This document shows positions 34,566 to 42,701 of a stretch of DNA of 64,000 nucleotides, piece by piece; the first letter of the stretch is position 1, and every line of letters begins with the position of its first letter. Location: positions 39,970-103,969 of the forward strand of contig JAKVAX010000012.1 of assembly GCA_022447625.1 (NCBI GenBank). The letters are read 5' to 3'. This stretch comes from Flavobacteriales bacterium. GTDB taxonomy: Bacteria; Bacteroidota; Bacteroidia; Flavobacteriales_D; Sanyastnellaceae. Made by a program: the position numbers and the translations under genes. The notes beneath the pieces were generated by a model that was not told the DNA's origin, did no database searches, and was given only the letters and a program-made list of their open reading frames with translations.

Positions 34566-36398
34566 CTATTCAAATTTTGACGATAAATCGTCGGGAGTAA
34601 ATGTAACAATCGCCTGTCGACCAGTAGGGCCGTAATAAGGCACTTCACAAGCGAACAAACGGTCAATCAACTCACGCATTTCAGCAAGTTGAAGTACTTG
34701 TCCGCCTCGAATCGACGCCCCTCGAGCCAAGCCCAATGCCAGGGCATGCTGACCCGGACGTTCGTGTTCACCGCCTTCTTTCAATGCGTTGACAATCAAA
34801 TCAACCAATTGCCCGGCATCTTGTTGACGGCTATCTGCAGGAAGCCCACGAACAATGAGATCATTCGCACCAAATTCTTCGACATCGAAGCCCATTCCTT
34901 TTAGGTCTTCAAGGTGAGCAACGATGAGGGCATGATCCCCTGGACTCAACTGCAAATTTTGCGGGTACAACAACTGCTGTGCATGCTGCTGATGCTGCCC
35001 GTTTTGATTCATAAATTCCTCATACAGAATACGCTGATGCGCCTGTTGCTGGTCAATGACCATTAGTCCGCTCTTGATTGGCGCCACAATGTAATTTCGT
35101 CCAACTTGGAACACTGACGCGCCTACTTCAGGCTTATCAGAAGTACCTTCCAAACCGGTTGAAAGTTGGGCTGGCTCTTCTTCACGGTCTTGCTTGAGGA
35201 TTTGATAAAACTCTTTCCACTCTTTCGATGCTTGACGATCAAAGGTGCTCTTTCTTCCGGCCATGCCGGGAACGCTTCGCTTCTGATCGTTCTTGAAGGG
35301 ATTGTATTCCGGATCCACATTAATCTGCGGAACAGCAACCGGGCGGTTCTTATCGAGCGGTGGAATATTCAGTGATGACTCCGCCTCAAAATCGAGCGTT
35401 GGAGCTATCTGGAACTGACCAAGAGATTTCTTTATCGCAGAACGCAGAATCAAGTAGATCGCTTGTTCATCACGGAATTTCACTTCTGTCTTCGTCGGGT
35501 GAATATTCACATCAACGTAAGACGGATCAATGTCAAGGTAGATTACATACATCGGATGGTTTCCGTGAGGGATCAATCCTTCCATTGCCGAAACCACAGC
35601 GTGATGGAAACGGTGGTGTTTGATGAAGCGGTTATTCACGAAAAGAAACTGCTCCCCTCGCGTTTTGCGAGAGAACTCAGGCTTTCCTGCGAACCCATTG
35701 ATCGAAACAACGTCAGTTGCTTCCGATACTGGAATGATACGCTCATCGTATTTGTTCCCAAAAAGGCCAACCACACGTTGGCGTGGTGTTCCGGTGGTCA
35801 AGTGGTATACCTCAGTTCCGTTATGGTGCATCGACATCGCAACATCTGGATGTGCCAGCGCCACTCGCTGGAATTCATCCATAATGTGACGTGTTTCTAC
35901 CTGATCTGATTTCAAGAACTGGCGTCGTGCCGGAACATTGTAAAACAGATTACGCACCATGAAGCTAGTGCCTTCTGTAGCCTGGCAAGGTTCACATTCC
36001 GAAACATCAGCACCTTCAATGCGCACGTTCGTCCCAAGATCTTGATCGTGTTGGCGGGTTTTCATTTCCACCTGCGCAACCGAGGCTATGGATGCCAAGG
36101 CTTCACCTCGGAATCCTTTGGTTCTAATCTTGAAGAGATCTTGTGAATCTGCGATTTTAGAAGTCGCATGACGCTCGAAACAAAGGCGTGCGTCGGCAGG
36201 ACTCATCCCACACCCATCGTCAGTGACTTGGATCAGTGTACGTCCTGCATCTTTTATGATCAACTGTATCTTCCCTGCTCCCGCATCAATGGCGTTTTCA
36301 AGTAATTCTTTGACGACCGAAGCCGGACGTTGAATTACTTCACCCGCTGCAATTTGGTTTGCGACGAAATCAGGAAGTAACTGAATGATATCAGACAT
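34566..36398 (-). CDS. mutL: DNA mismatch repair protein MutL
   Basis: A 610-residue MutL with the GHKL ATPase motifs KELLENAIDAG, DDGCGM, TKGFRGEAL and GTSFMVRNLFYNVPARRQF. The C-terminal dimerisation domain follows a linker rich in charged residues. In place of the endonuclease motif DQHA(X)2E(X)4E it has DQQQAHQRILYEEF, and no CPxGRP motif is seen (GPTGRQAI instead). Nuclease activity is therefore uncertain. It overlaps the small upstream gene by 8 bp. Confidence 0.95.
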   Translation of the reverse strand: MSDIIQLLPDFVANQIAAGEVIQRPASVVKELLENAIDAGAGKIQLIIKDAGRTLIQVTDDGCGMSPADARLCFERHATSKIADSQDLFKIRTKGFRGEALASIASVAQVEMKTRQHDQDLGTNVRIEGADVSECEPCQATEGTSFMVRNLFYNVPARRQFLKSDQVETRHIMDEFQRVALAHPDVAMSMHHNGTEVYHLTTGTPRQRVVGLFGNKYDERIIPVSEATDVVSINGFAGKPEFSRKTRGEQFLFVNNRFIKHHRFHHAVVSAMEGLIPHGNHPMYVIYLDIDPSYVDVNIHPTKTEVKFRDEQAIYLILRSAIKKSLGQFQIAPTLDFEAESSLNIPPLDKNRPVAVPQINVDPEYNPFKNDQKRSVPGMAGRKSTFDRQASKEWKEFYQILKQDREEEPAQLSTGLEGTSDKPEVGASVFQVGRNYIVAPIKSGLMVIDQQQAHQRILYEEFMNQNGQHQQHAQQLLYPQNLQLSPGDHALIVAHLEDLKGMGFDVEEFGANDLIVRGLPADSRQQDAGQLVDLIVNALKEGGEHERPGQHALALGLARGASIRGGQVLQLAEMRELIDRLFACEVPYYGPTGRQAIVTFTPDDLSSKFE

Positions 36399-36732
36399 TC
36401 TTTGCGGAGTCTATAACTTTTCCGAAATCCGTGGTTTCAACCCACAAGATTCCTTGGTACAACAAGTAGCACAGCGCAGCCAAGATCAACACAAATCGAA
36501 TCACACGAGTTCTGCTTGACTGTTTTGCTCTAACTCTACGAGATCGATCAAAGGAAACACGCGGTGGTGTTGCTTCGTCGGTAACTTCTCCACGTTCTCT
36601 AGCTATCTCTTGATCAAGGCGCTCTTTTCTCTCTTCAATTTCCCTCTTCTTGGGATCGTAGTGAGGTGAGCGAAACTCAAATCGACGAGGTTCTGTACGA
36701 ACATTTTTAAAGAAAAGACGTGGCACTCGCAT
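36391..36732 (-). CDS. Small single-helix membrane protein upstream of mutL
   Basis: A 113-residue protein with a basic, charged N-terminal half (PKKREIEERKERLDQEIA) and one hydrophobic helix near the C terminus (VIRFVLILAALCYLLYQGIL). No domain recognised. It overlaps mutL by 8 bp. A TAAATTTG box 7 nt before the ATG suggests that this gene heads the mutL-rhomboid transcript. Confidence 0.75.
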   Translation of the reverse strand: MRVPRLFFKNVRTEPRRFEFRSPHYDPKKREIEERKERLDQEIARERGEVTDEATPPRVSFDRSRRVRAKQSSRTRVIRFVLILAALCYLLYQGILWVETTDFGKVIDSAKNV

Positions 36733-36739
36733 AGAAGAT

Positions 36740-36747
36740 CAAATTTA
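36740..36747 (-). promoter_or_regulatory. -7 box of the mutL operon
   Basis: On the minus strand TAAATTTG matches TAnnTTTG and ends 7 nt before the ATG at 36732. No good -33 element at normal spacing. Confidence 0.45.
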
Positions 36748-36782
36748 CAATCTTCATCCACAAAGAACGTGCCTGAGCTGGC

Positions 36783-38012
36783 TTAGTTCACAGTTGTCAG
36801 TGCGGCAATGACCTCATCGGTCGAACTGGCCCCATCAAAATAGCTTAGAAGCTTAGCGATAACGCGGTCGACAATCGCGTCTGGACAAGACGCACCGCTG
36901 GCTACGATGATTGTTGGGGTATCATTTGTAGGCAGGTAATTACTGCTCTTTAAGACCTCTTTTGTGTGTATGTCAAAGTGACTGATTTCGTCACGATTTA
37001 GAATATCCTCTTCTGTTTGGATAAAAAAGGTGGGCATCTTTTCCTCACAAAGCTCTACCAAATGACTGGTGTTTGAGCTATTGTACCCGCCAACTACAAT
37101 GGCTAGATCAGCACCCTTTTCGAGTAAACCATGAGTAGCTTGCTGATTATCATTCGTAGCATAACAAAGGGTATCTCGCGTATCAGCAAAATGCTGTTTC
37201 ATGTTTTCCTCGCCATGAATGGCTATGATCACGTGCTTTAGGTGATCGGCTATCGCTTGTGTATCACTCGCCAACATGGTCGTTTGATTCACTACTCCAA
37301 TCTTATTGAAATGCACCTCAGGGTCAAATCCTTCAGAATACTGTCCTTCAAAATCTCTGTAAAACTGTTCCTTCGGTAACTCTTTTCGAATGTACTTCTC
37401 GAGCACTTTTGTCTCAGTCATGTCTTTCACCACTACTGCTGCTGCATTTTCTCTGGCATGTGAAAAAGTAGCACGCGTCTCTTCGTGCTTTGGCTTTCCG
37501 TGAATGATGATGGTACAGTCTTGTTGTCCGAGCTTAGCTGAACGGTTCCATACTTTCTCAACGAACGGACAGGTTGTGTTGTACTTCTTGACTTCAATTC
37601 CGCGATTGCGGAAATAAGATTCTACCTCAACTGTAGTTCCAAATGCCGGGATGATGACAACATCGTCAGTAGTAACATCATCAAAAGGAATTAGCTCCTT
37701 TCCGTATGTGTCTTGAAGGAAGGCTATTCCTTGATCAGTCAAATCTGCATTGACCGAAGGATTGTGAATCATCTGACTTAGCAAATAGATTTTCTTTCCA
37801 GGGTTTTCACTTAAAGCACGATAGGAAATTTCAATGGCATTCTCCACTCCATAACAGAATCCAAAATGGCGTGCGAGCATAAATTTCACTGTCCCAAAAT
37901 CCAGTTCAGTCGGACTAAAGTCTTTCTTCTTAGGATCCTGTGCTTTTCGGAACGCTTTCACTCGACTAATAATCGGTGAACGGTAGAATGTAGGGATGTC
38001 GAAACTTCTCAT
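36783..38012 (-). CDS. ispH: 4-hydroxy-3-methylbut-2-enyl diphosphate reductase
   Basis: A 409-residue IspH, the [4Fe-4S] enzyme that makes IPP and DMAPP in the MEP pathway. Cluster cysteines are in FGFCYGVENA, TTCPFVEKV and SGASCPDAI. HGKPKHEETRAT and GGYNSSNTSHL carry substrate-binding residues. It is longer than the roughly 310-residue E. coli form, as is usual in Bacteroidota. It supports the carotenoid operon metabolically. A TAGCTTTG box lies at 38029-38036, 16 nt upstream. Confidence 0.94.
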   Translation of the reverse strand: MRSFDIPTFYRSPIISRVKAFRKAQDPKKKDFSPTELDFGTVKFMLARHFGFCYGVENAIEISYRALSENPGKKIYLLSQMIHNPSVNADLTDQGIAFLQDTYGKELIPFDDVTTDDVVIIPAFGTTVEVESYFRNRGIEVKKYNTTCPFVEKVWNRSAKLGQQDCTIIIHGKPKHEETRATFSHARENAAAVVVKDMTETKVLEKYIRKELPKEQFYRDFEGQYSEGFDPEVHFNKIGVVNQTTMLASDTQAIADHLKHVIIAIHGEENMKQHFADTRDTLCYATNDNQQATHGLLEKGADLAIVVGGYNSSNTSHLVELCEEKMPTFFIQTEEDILNRDEISHFDIHTKEVLKSSNYLPTNDTPTIIVASGASCPDAIVDRVIAKLLSYFDGASSTDEVIAALTTVN

Positions 38013-38028
38013 CGATGTAGTAACTCTG

Positions 38029-38036
38029 CAAAGCTA
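38029..38036 (-). promoter_or_regulatory. Putative -7 box of ispH
   Basis: TAGCTTTG on the minus strand, 16 nt before the ATG at 38012. The heptamer arm at 38061-38088 begins 24 nt further upstream, close to the -33 position. Confidence 0.45.
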
Positions 38037-38060
38037 AATTTGTTTTGCGAAATGGATCTG

Positions 38061-38090
38061 GTAGACGGTGGACTGCGGACAGTGGACGGA
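38061..38090 (+). repeat. Heptamer array (GTGGAC family), left arm around the decayed IS
   Basis: Four 7-bp units (GTAGACG, GTGGACT, GCGGACA, GTGGACG) and GAT. The tip GTGGACGGAT is the exact inverse of ATCCGTCCAC on the other side of the IS at 39498-39507. Confidence 0.85.
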
Positions 38091-38259
38091 TGTGCATCCC
38101 CAAATAGCGTTGACCGTTTTGTTCAGTATTCTGCTATTTATTTCTAAGACAAAAGAAGGCCACTGTTCTTTCTTCTTGATCGGCAGAATGCAAGGTTAGT
38201 TCTGAAGGCTTATCCTTCGCCTGGATGCATATGCTATATTGTCGATGCTGAGGTGAAGT

Positions 38260-39052
38260 TCATTGTTTTTGATAGAACTCATCAGGAGTGTATTTCATCT
38301 TGAAGGCTCGGTGTTTTCTGTTGGTGTTGTAGTGCTGGACTGCCTTGTTAGTTTTTCTAACCAATGCATTGAAGTCTTTGATTGTCCATCGCTTTAGGTA
38401 TTCGTTTTTTATCGTCCCATTAACGCGTTCTGCATAAGGGTTTTCCCAAGCTACGGCCCCATGCTTGCATGAATGTTTGCCTCGCCTAATGGGTTTAAGT
38501 ACAGGTGACTGCTGTATTGTGCCCCATAATCTGAGTGATGAACCAAGCCCCATGGAGGATAGTCCATTATTTTCAAAGCTCGCTCCAGGGCGCTGATGTT
38601 CGCTTCTGCCCTTCGATGATTGTTTACCGCATGCCCTACAATCAATCTGGTATACACATCGATAACGAAGAGGATATAGTAATGACGATCATTAAGATAG
38701 AAGTAGGTAAGGTCAGTTTGAACCGCTTGAAACGGACGATACACGTAAAGCCCCTCGATTAGGTTGGGGTGATTAGCTCCGCTGGGGATGGTTGTTCTTT
38801 GATAGTTCCGCATGTGCTTGACACCAAAACCAAGTGACAAGAAGATTTCACAGAACTTATCTCGTCCTATAAATGAAGATTTGAGCGCATAGTACATCTT
38901 TTCAACCCCACATCCTGGATGTTCTTCTTTGAGCTTATGGGCACCAGTAAAGCTAATTCGCTATCAAAGACCTCTTGACGCTTCCTAGCTTGATATACTG
39001 ACTGTTTACTCACTCCCATAACCCGATAGAACTGGTTAAGAGAACTCGTCAT
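38260..39052 (-). pseudogene. IS3-family transposase orfB, frameshifted
   Basis: Relic of a DDE integrase-core transposase. Compared with the intact copy at 59307-60230, the frame breaks twice. One break is near 38940, where about 7 nt are missing between the helix-turn-helix part and AHKLKEE. The other is near 38457, where one base is lost before AVAWENPYAER. The C terminus also ends early (TPDEFYQKQ). The catalytic residues are spread over three frames, so no active product is expected. Confidence 0.88.
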
Positions 39053-39447
39053 TTTTTGTCGGTGGTCTTGGAATCACCAGAAGGTGGGGTGGAGCAGTTC
39101 TTTTTGATGTCGATATCGTAATAATCTTTGGCTAACTCGATCATTTTTTCCAAAAAGTCGATCTTGATTTGTTTCTGTCCAACCGACTGTTCCAGTTGAG
39201 CGATTTGCTTCTCAAGTTCCTTAATCCGATTGGTTTGACTGTCTTTCATTTCTGCTACTGTGACGTTCTTTTCGTTGTAGTTCGAGTACTTGTAAATCCA
39301 ACGATAGATAACTGCATTCTTGATGCCAAATTGACGCTCTAGTTGTTTCACAGAAGCTATATCTGACTCAAAATCTGAGAACAGTTTGCGCTTGAATTCC
39401 TCGCTGTAAGTTCGCTTTTTATTCAGTCGTTTTCCTGTTTTTATCAT
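39049..39447 (-). CDS. IS3-family OrfA (helix-turn-helix), intact frame
   Basis: A 132-residue OrfA with an N-terminal HTH (YSEEFKRKLFSDFES, VKQLERQFGIKNAVIYRW) and a leucine-zipper-like coil (RIKELEKQIAQLEQSV). ATG 39447 is used; a TTG 9 codons upstream lies in the inverted repeat. It overlaps the broken orfB by 4 bp. Without OrfB it cannot move its element, but it may still bind the ends. Confidence 0.82.
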   Translation of the reverse strand: MIKTGKRLNKKRTYSEEFKRKLFSDFESDIASVKQLERQFGIKNAVIYRWIYKYSNYNEKNVTVAEMKDSQTNRIKELEKQIAQLEQSVGQKQIKIDFLEKMIELAKDYYDIDIKKNCSTPPSGDSKTTDKK

Positions 39448-39500
39448 AGTGGTTTTTCGCTTAAAAGCGGTCAACCGATATCAGGGAAGAACAGGTAATC

Positions 39501-39570
<70 letters not shown>

Positions 39571-39650
39571 CTGTAAGGCGATTCCTACATTTCTATCAGC
39601 CAACCCTCGTATAGTTCTCCCGTAAAATAAAATGAAATTTAGCCGCCCAA

Positions 39651-40175
39651 ATGTTTGAAAGAACTGTCATAAAACAACTATCAGGAGTGAAGCTACTTCT
39701 GCTGTGTGCTGTTCTCCTATTTACATGGATGCTGACAAGTTCCATGAAGCTAGAAGAGCAAGAAGACCAGTACCTGGAAGTTGACCTCGCGATTTCTATC
39801 GAAGGCAAACGTCCGGAAAACGCATGGGTTACTGTGTACGGTATTGAAGATAAGCCGCATGAGTTCCAAGCCGATAGTAAGGGTATGGTATTCCTCATTC
39901 TTGACTTCGGAAAAGAGTACCGCGTGAAAGTGGAAGCTGAAGGTTGTTTATCAAAGAGTCTGATTTTCGACACCACCGATTTAAAGGCAAAGCACGACGA
40001 ATACCCTTGTGATGTAGATTTGATCACTTTCAATGAGAAAGAAACTGCAACTCCCTTTGATGATGTACCTATTGCGGTAATTCGTTGGCATCGAATGAAG
40101 CGAAAGTTCATTCACGATCTTGAATACACTAAGGAAATGCAGAAGAAGTACCGTGAAATGGTCTCTGCTCAATGA
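39651..40175 (+). CDS. Hypothetical membrane-anchored protein with beta-sandwich-like domain
   Basis: A 174-residue protein with an N-terminal hydrophobic segment (VKLLLLCAVLLFTWML) serving as signal or anchor. The middle (VDLAISIEGKRPENAWVTVYG ... GKEYRVKVEAEGC, positions about 45-115) resembles the carboxypeptidase-regulatory-like beta-sandwich seen in Bacteroidota surface proteins. The C-terminal part is helical and charged. No named family recognised. It is convergent with the next gene, with a 1-nt gap. Confidence 0.7.
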   Translation: MFERTVIKQLSGVKLLLLCAVLLFTWMLTSSMKLEEQEDQYLEVDLAISIEGKRPENAWVTVYGIEDKPHEFQADSKGMVFLILDFGKEYRVKVEAEGCLSKSLIFDTTDLKAKHDEYPCDVDLITFNEKETATPFDDVPIAVIRWHRMKRKFIHDLEYTKEMQKKYREMVSAQ

Positions 40176-40176
40176 T

Positions 40177-40728
40177 CTATTTGATCCACCCCTGAACCCT
40201 TTCCTCCAACCTGCCCTTTCTTCGGTCTTTACGAAGACGCTTTAGTTCTTCGTCCTTTTTGTAATCCGAACACTTTCCGATAGCATCTGTAACTGCTTCG
40301 AGTCCTGCGACGTGAGCATTTATTTCGTTGCGCTCTTTCTCTGGTGTTTCCATCAGATACATCGCCATACCGTGGAGCATCGGATATAATAATTCGGGGT
40401 GGTGACGTAGAAATGGTATGGCCTCTTTCTTCACATCAACAATGAGGTCTGGGTGTCCGCTGAGCCAGACCAAGACAAAGGCATTGAGTTCATTTCGGTC
40501 GGAAGCACAGTAATCCAAATCATGAGCGAGCAGCCATTCCATGCAATCAGCTGCCAAGGCATCTGCGCTGCGGTAATCACCAGGCTCTTCAAAGGTCATC
40601 CCTTCCGGAATTCCAGGTGCATCACATTGCGCCACTATTCCGAATGGAATCAGAAGAATGAGGAGTAGAAAGTATATGTCAATGAATCGTCTTTTCAACG
40701 AATTGAATATCGAATTTCGTGAGTTCAT
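40177..40728 (-). CDS. Exported hypothetical protein
   Basis: About 183 residues with a signal peptide (FLLLILLIPFGIVAQ) and a helical mature part with four cysteines (CDAPG, DCMEW, DYCASD, KCSDY). No domain recognised. ATG 40728 overlaps the upstream gene by 50 bp; a TTG at 40698 (giving MKRRFIDIYFLLL) would reduce this and give a more normal signal peptide, so the start is uncertain. It lies downstream of the saccharopine dehydrogenase-like gene and is likely cotranscribed. Confidence 0.68.
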   Translation of the reverse strand: MNSRNSIFNSLKRRFIDIYFLLLILLIPFGIVAQCDAPGIPEGMTFEEPGDYRSADALAADCMEWLLAHDLDYCASDRNELNAFVLVWLSGHPDLIVDVKKEAIPFLRHHPELLYPMLHGMAMYLMETPEKERNEINAHVAGLEAVTDAIGKCSDYKKDEELKRLRKDRRKGRLEERVQGWIK

Positions 40729-42004
40729 CAAGGATGGGCTCGTAAACCTCAGGTAAGATAGGCATTTGTACGCCTGTCAGCTTCATTTCACCATTCAAGA
40801 TCATCTTCGCCGCAATTCCCATTGGCAAACCTACGGTGTTACTCATCGCTGTGTAAGTATGATCTTCACCAATTGCCACCATCGACGACTGCACTTGATG
40901 TTCTTGTCCGTCAAGCTCGTAATCAAAACGGTGCCACATGACGATCATGTCTTTGTCGTCTTCTTTCAGCTTCCATTTGTCTTCAAGCAATAACTGGAGC
41001 AAGGCGGCTGGTGTTGCGCTGTCTACGCCAATTTTTGTTGAATCGAAGATACCAGTCCATTTCAGCAAATCCATCGTTTCCTGATCGAGGTTGAGGTAAT
41101 TCTGAATCTTTCCTTCTACCGGGAGTTCCGGATCGTACTGCAAGTATGAATTGATGAAATCACGCCAAGTCATGTTCTTGCTTTCCACTTCAAAATCTTC
41201 TGTGGTCATTCCCAGTTGAACGAAAACATTCCAAGCCTTGCAGTAGCCTTGTCCACGCAGAGTACCTCGGTAAATCGTTGGTACATCCTCCAATCCGTAT
41301 ACACTGCGGTATGAAAGGCTGTCTCGGTTGGCGTATCCTTCGAAAACACCATAACCTTCAATTTCAATTTCTTTGTAGCGTTCGAAAATCTTATGAATCG
41401 GGATGTACTTCAGATTGTGGTTTTGAATGTACTGAGCTGTACCCCCCATTCCTGCCATGATCACATTGCGTGGATTCCAAGTGAATTTGTAATGCCATGG
41501 GTTATCATCACTTTGCGGGGCGATTAATCCACCAGTAAACGACTCAAAACGGATGAGCTTCCCTCCTTTCGACTTGATTTCATCAATCACGCGCATGGCA
41601 CTCATGTGGTCAATCCCCGGATCCACTCCCATCTCATTCAGCAACAAAACCCCTTTTCGGCGTGCTTCGTCATTTAACTCCTTCATCTCTGGAGAAACAT
41701 AGCTTGGCGTAATCAGATTCTTTCCGAGCTCAATCGCATCGGCAGCTACCATCATGTGCATGCTCGCTGGCAGCATAGAGATCACAAGGTCACATTCCTC
41801 AATCAATTCCTTTCTTCTCAGATGATTATCGGCCTCGAATAACAGCGCCTCTCCTCTCTCATTACCATTCAACTTTGACTCGGCCAATGCCAGATCACGA
41901 TCTGCCAAGGTCACTTTCCAATCTTGTGCCTCTGCGTTGTCAAGTAGGTACTTTACTAAGGAAGAACTAGACCTTCCCGCACCAATCACTAGGATCTTCT
42001 TCAC
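40679..42004 (-). CDS. Saccharopine dehydrogenase-family reductase
   Basis: A 441-residue NAD(P)-binding protein of the saccharopine dehydrogenase/LYS9-like family. The Rossmann motif VIGAGRSSSSLVKYLL is at the N terminus, and the catalytic-domain segments NEMGVDPGIDHM and SFTGGLIAPQ follow. A GTG at 42004 is taken as the start because it sits directly before the fold and because a TATCTTTG box lies 16 nt upstream. The longer frame to 42148 reads through the heptamer array and gives a false 7-residue peptide repeat. Exact substrate unknown. Confidence 0.85.
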   Translation of the reverse strand: MKKILVIGAGRSSSSLVKYLLDNAEAQDWKVTLADRDLALAESKLNGNERGEALLFEADNHLRRKELIEECDLVISMLPASMHMMVAADAIELGKNLITPSYVSPEMKELNDEARRKGVLLLNEMGVDPGIDHMSAMRVIDEIKSKGGKLIRFESFTGGLIAPQSDDNPWHYKFTWNPRNVIMAGMGGTAQYIQNHNLKYIPIHKIFERYKEIEIEGYGVFEGYANRDSLSYRSVYGLEDVPTIYRGTLRGQGYCKAWNVFVQLGMTTEDFEVESKNMTWRDFINSYLQYDPELPVEGKIQNYLNLDQETMDLLKWTGIFDSTKIGVDSATPAALLQLLLEDKWKLKEDDKDMIVMWHRFDYELDGQEHQVQSSMVAIGEDHTYTAMSNTVGLPMGIAAKMILNGEMKLTGVQMPILPEVYEPILDELTKFDIQFVEKTIH

Positions 42005-42020
42005 GTTGCTGATTTTGCGC

Positions 42021-42028
42021 CAAAGATA
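42021..42028 (-). promoter_or_regulatory. Putative -7 box deciding the GTG start of the saccharopine dehydrogenase gene
   Basis: TATCTTTG on the minus strand (TAnnTTTG), 16 nt before the GTG. It lies between the heptamer array and the gene. Confidence 0.5.
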
Positions 42029-42058
42029 GAATTTCTTGAGTCTAGGAACGCATATCTC

Positions 42059-42109
42059 GGATCGCAGATTTTGGATCGCAGATTGCGGATTGCGGATTGC
42101 GGATTGTGG
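42059..42109 (+). repeat. Heptamer array (GGATTGC/GGATCGC), left arm near S23 gene 2
   Basis: Seven 7-bp units in one phase: GGATCGC, AGATTTT, AGATTGC, GGATTGC and GGATTGT types. The inverse unit GATCCGC occurs at 42590-42596 beyond the four-helix-bundle pseudogene. Confidence 0.9.
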
Positions 42110-42170
42110 GAGTATTTGTGATTCAGTCCCAGCCATTTTTGAGGCCATGGTGGCTTCGGATACTTCGTTT

Positions 42171-42509
42171 TCAACCGTGAAGCTGAGCTTGGATTATCCT
42201 GAGACTTTCGAAAATATTTTTCAGTTGAGCGGATCCAATGAATCCCAATTGTTCTGCAATCTTCAATTGGGTCACTAACTCAGCAGCTCATCCTAATGAA
42301 TGATTCAAAAAACGATGATAATTAAGAGGGCTTCCTGAAGCAGCACCTTCAGCGATATTTGAAGGGATAGAAATCACAGGTTTTCTGACTCGATAAGGCA
42401 GAACTCTATCATCACCCAATTCATCAGAATCCGATAGGCGGTAGACTTCAACCCCCAATTCCGTTGATCGCTTCCACACTTCTAAGTTTTCGAATGAGGT
42501 GTTATTCAT
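42171..42509 (-). pseudogene. Four-helix-bundle (S23) gene with one in-frame TGA
   Basis: A second S23/four-helix-bundle gene. The frame from 42509 has ENLEVWKRSTEL, ISIPSNIAEGAASG and YHRFLNHSLG, then TGA at 42290-42288. The same frame continues with 38 further residues (AELVTQLKIAEQLGF, FESLRIIQAQLHG) to a normal stop at 42171-42173. The family normally has Ser after Leu-Gly, so TCA to TGA is a one-base change. Total length would be about 112 residues, near that of the intact gene at 15359-15742. Either a fresh pseudogene or a readthrough case. Confidence 0.82.
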
Positions 42510-42582
42510 ACACCTAATGTAGTAGCTGATTCACCCAGTTTAACAACTGTTTTACAGGCGTCGACCTAAACTTCACCACCGT

Positions 42583-42624
42583 AATCCGCGATCCGCATTC
42601 CGCGCTCCGCATTCCGCGCTCCTC
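42583..42624 (-). repeat. Heptamer array (NNTCCGC family), right arm near S23 gene 2
   Basis: Six 7-bp units in one phase: AATCCGC, GATCCGC, two ATTCCGC, GCTCCGC and the end unit GCTCCTC. It is inverted relative to 42059-42109 and ends 20 nt before the sigma-54-like promoter. Confidence 0.9.
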
Positions 42625-42643
42625 ATTTCCTTAAAAACATTTT

Positions 42644-42658
42644 TGGCACGCTGATTGA
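42644..42658 (+). promoter_or_regulatory. Sigma-54-like promoter of the DUF4476 operon
   Basis: TGGCACG, 4 nt, TTGA. This fits the RpoN pattern TGGCACGnnnnTTGCW except for A in place of C at -12. The predicted start is about 42669, 33 nt before ATG 42702. No TAnnTTTG box is present. Confidence 0.5.
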
Positions 42659-42701
42659 AAGGATAGAAGAAACACTAATTTAGCCCAGAAAACTTATCCG
42701 T

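Larger units (their letters stand above)
38096..39488 (-). mobile_element. IS3-family insertion sequence, decayed copy
   Basis: About 1.39 kb. The ends TTCCCTGATATCGGTTGACC (orfA side) and ATCCCCAAATAGCGTTGACC (orfB side) are imperfect inverted repeats and match those of the intact copy at 58871-60271. OrfA is intact, orfB is broken. No clear target duplication was found. The element lies in the loop between inverted heptamer arms of the GTCCAC family. Confidence 0.85.

Noticed and set aside
42005..42148. N-terminal extension of the saccharopine dehydrogenase-like protein
   Set aside because: It is coded by the GGATTGC heptamer array and gives a 7-residue peptide repeat; the GTG at 42004 with its upstream -7 box is the better start.
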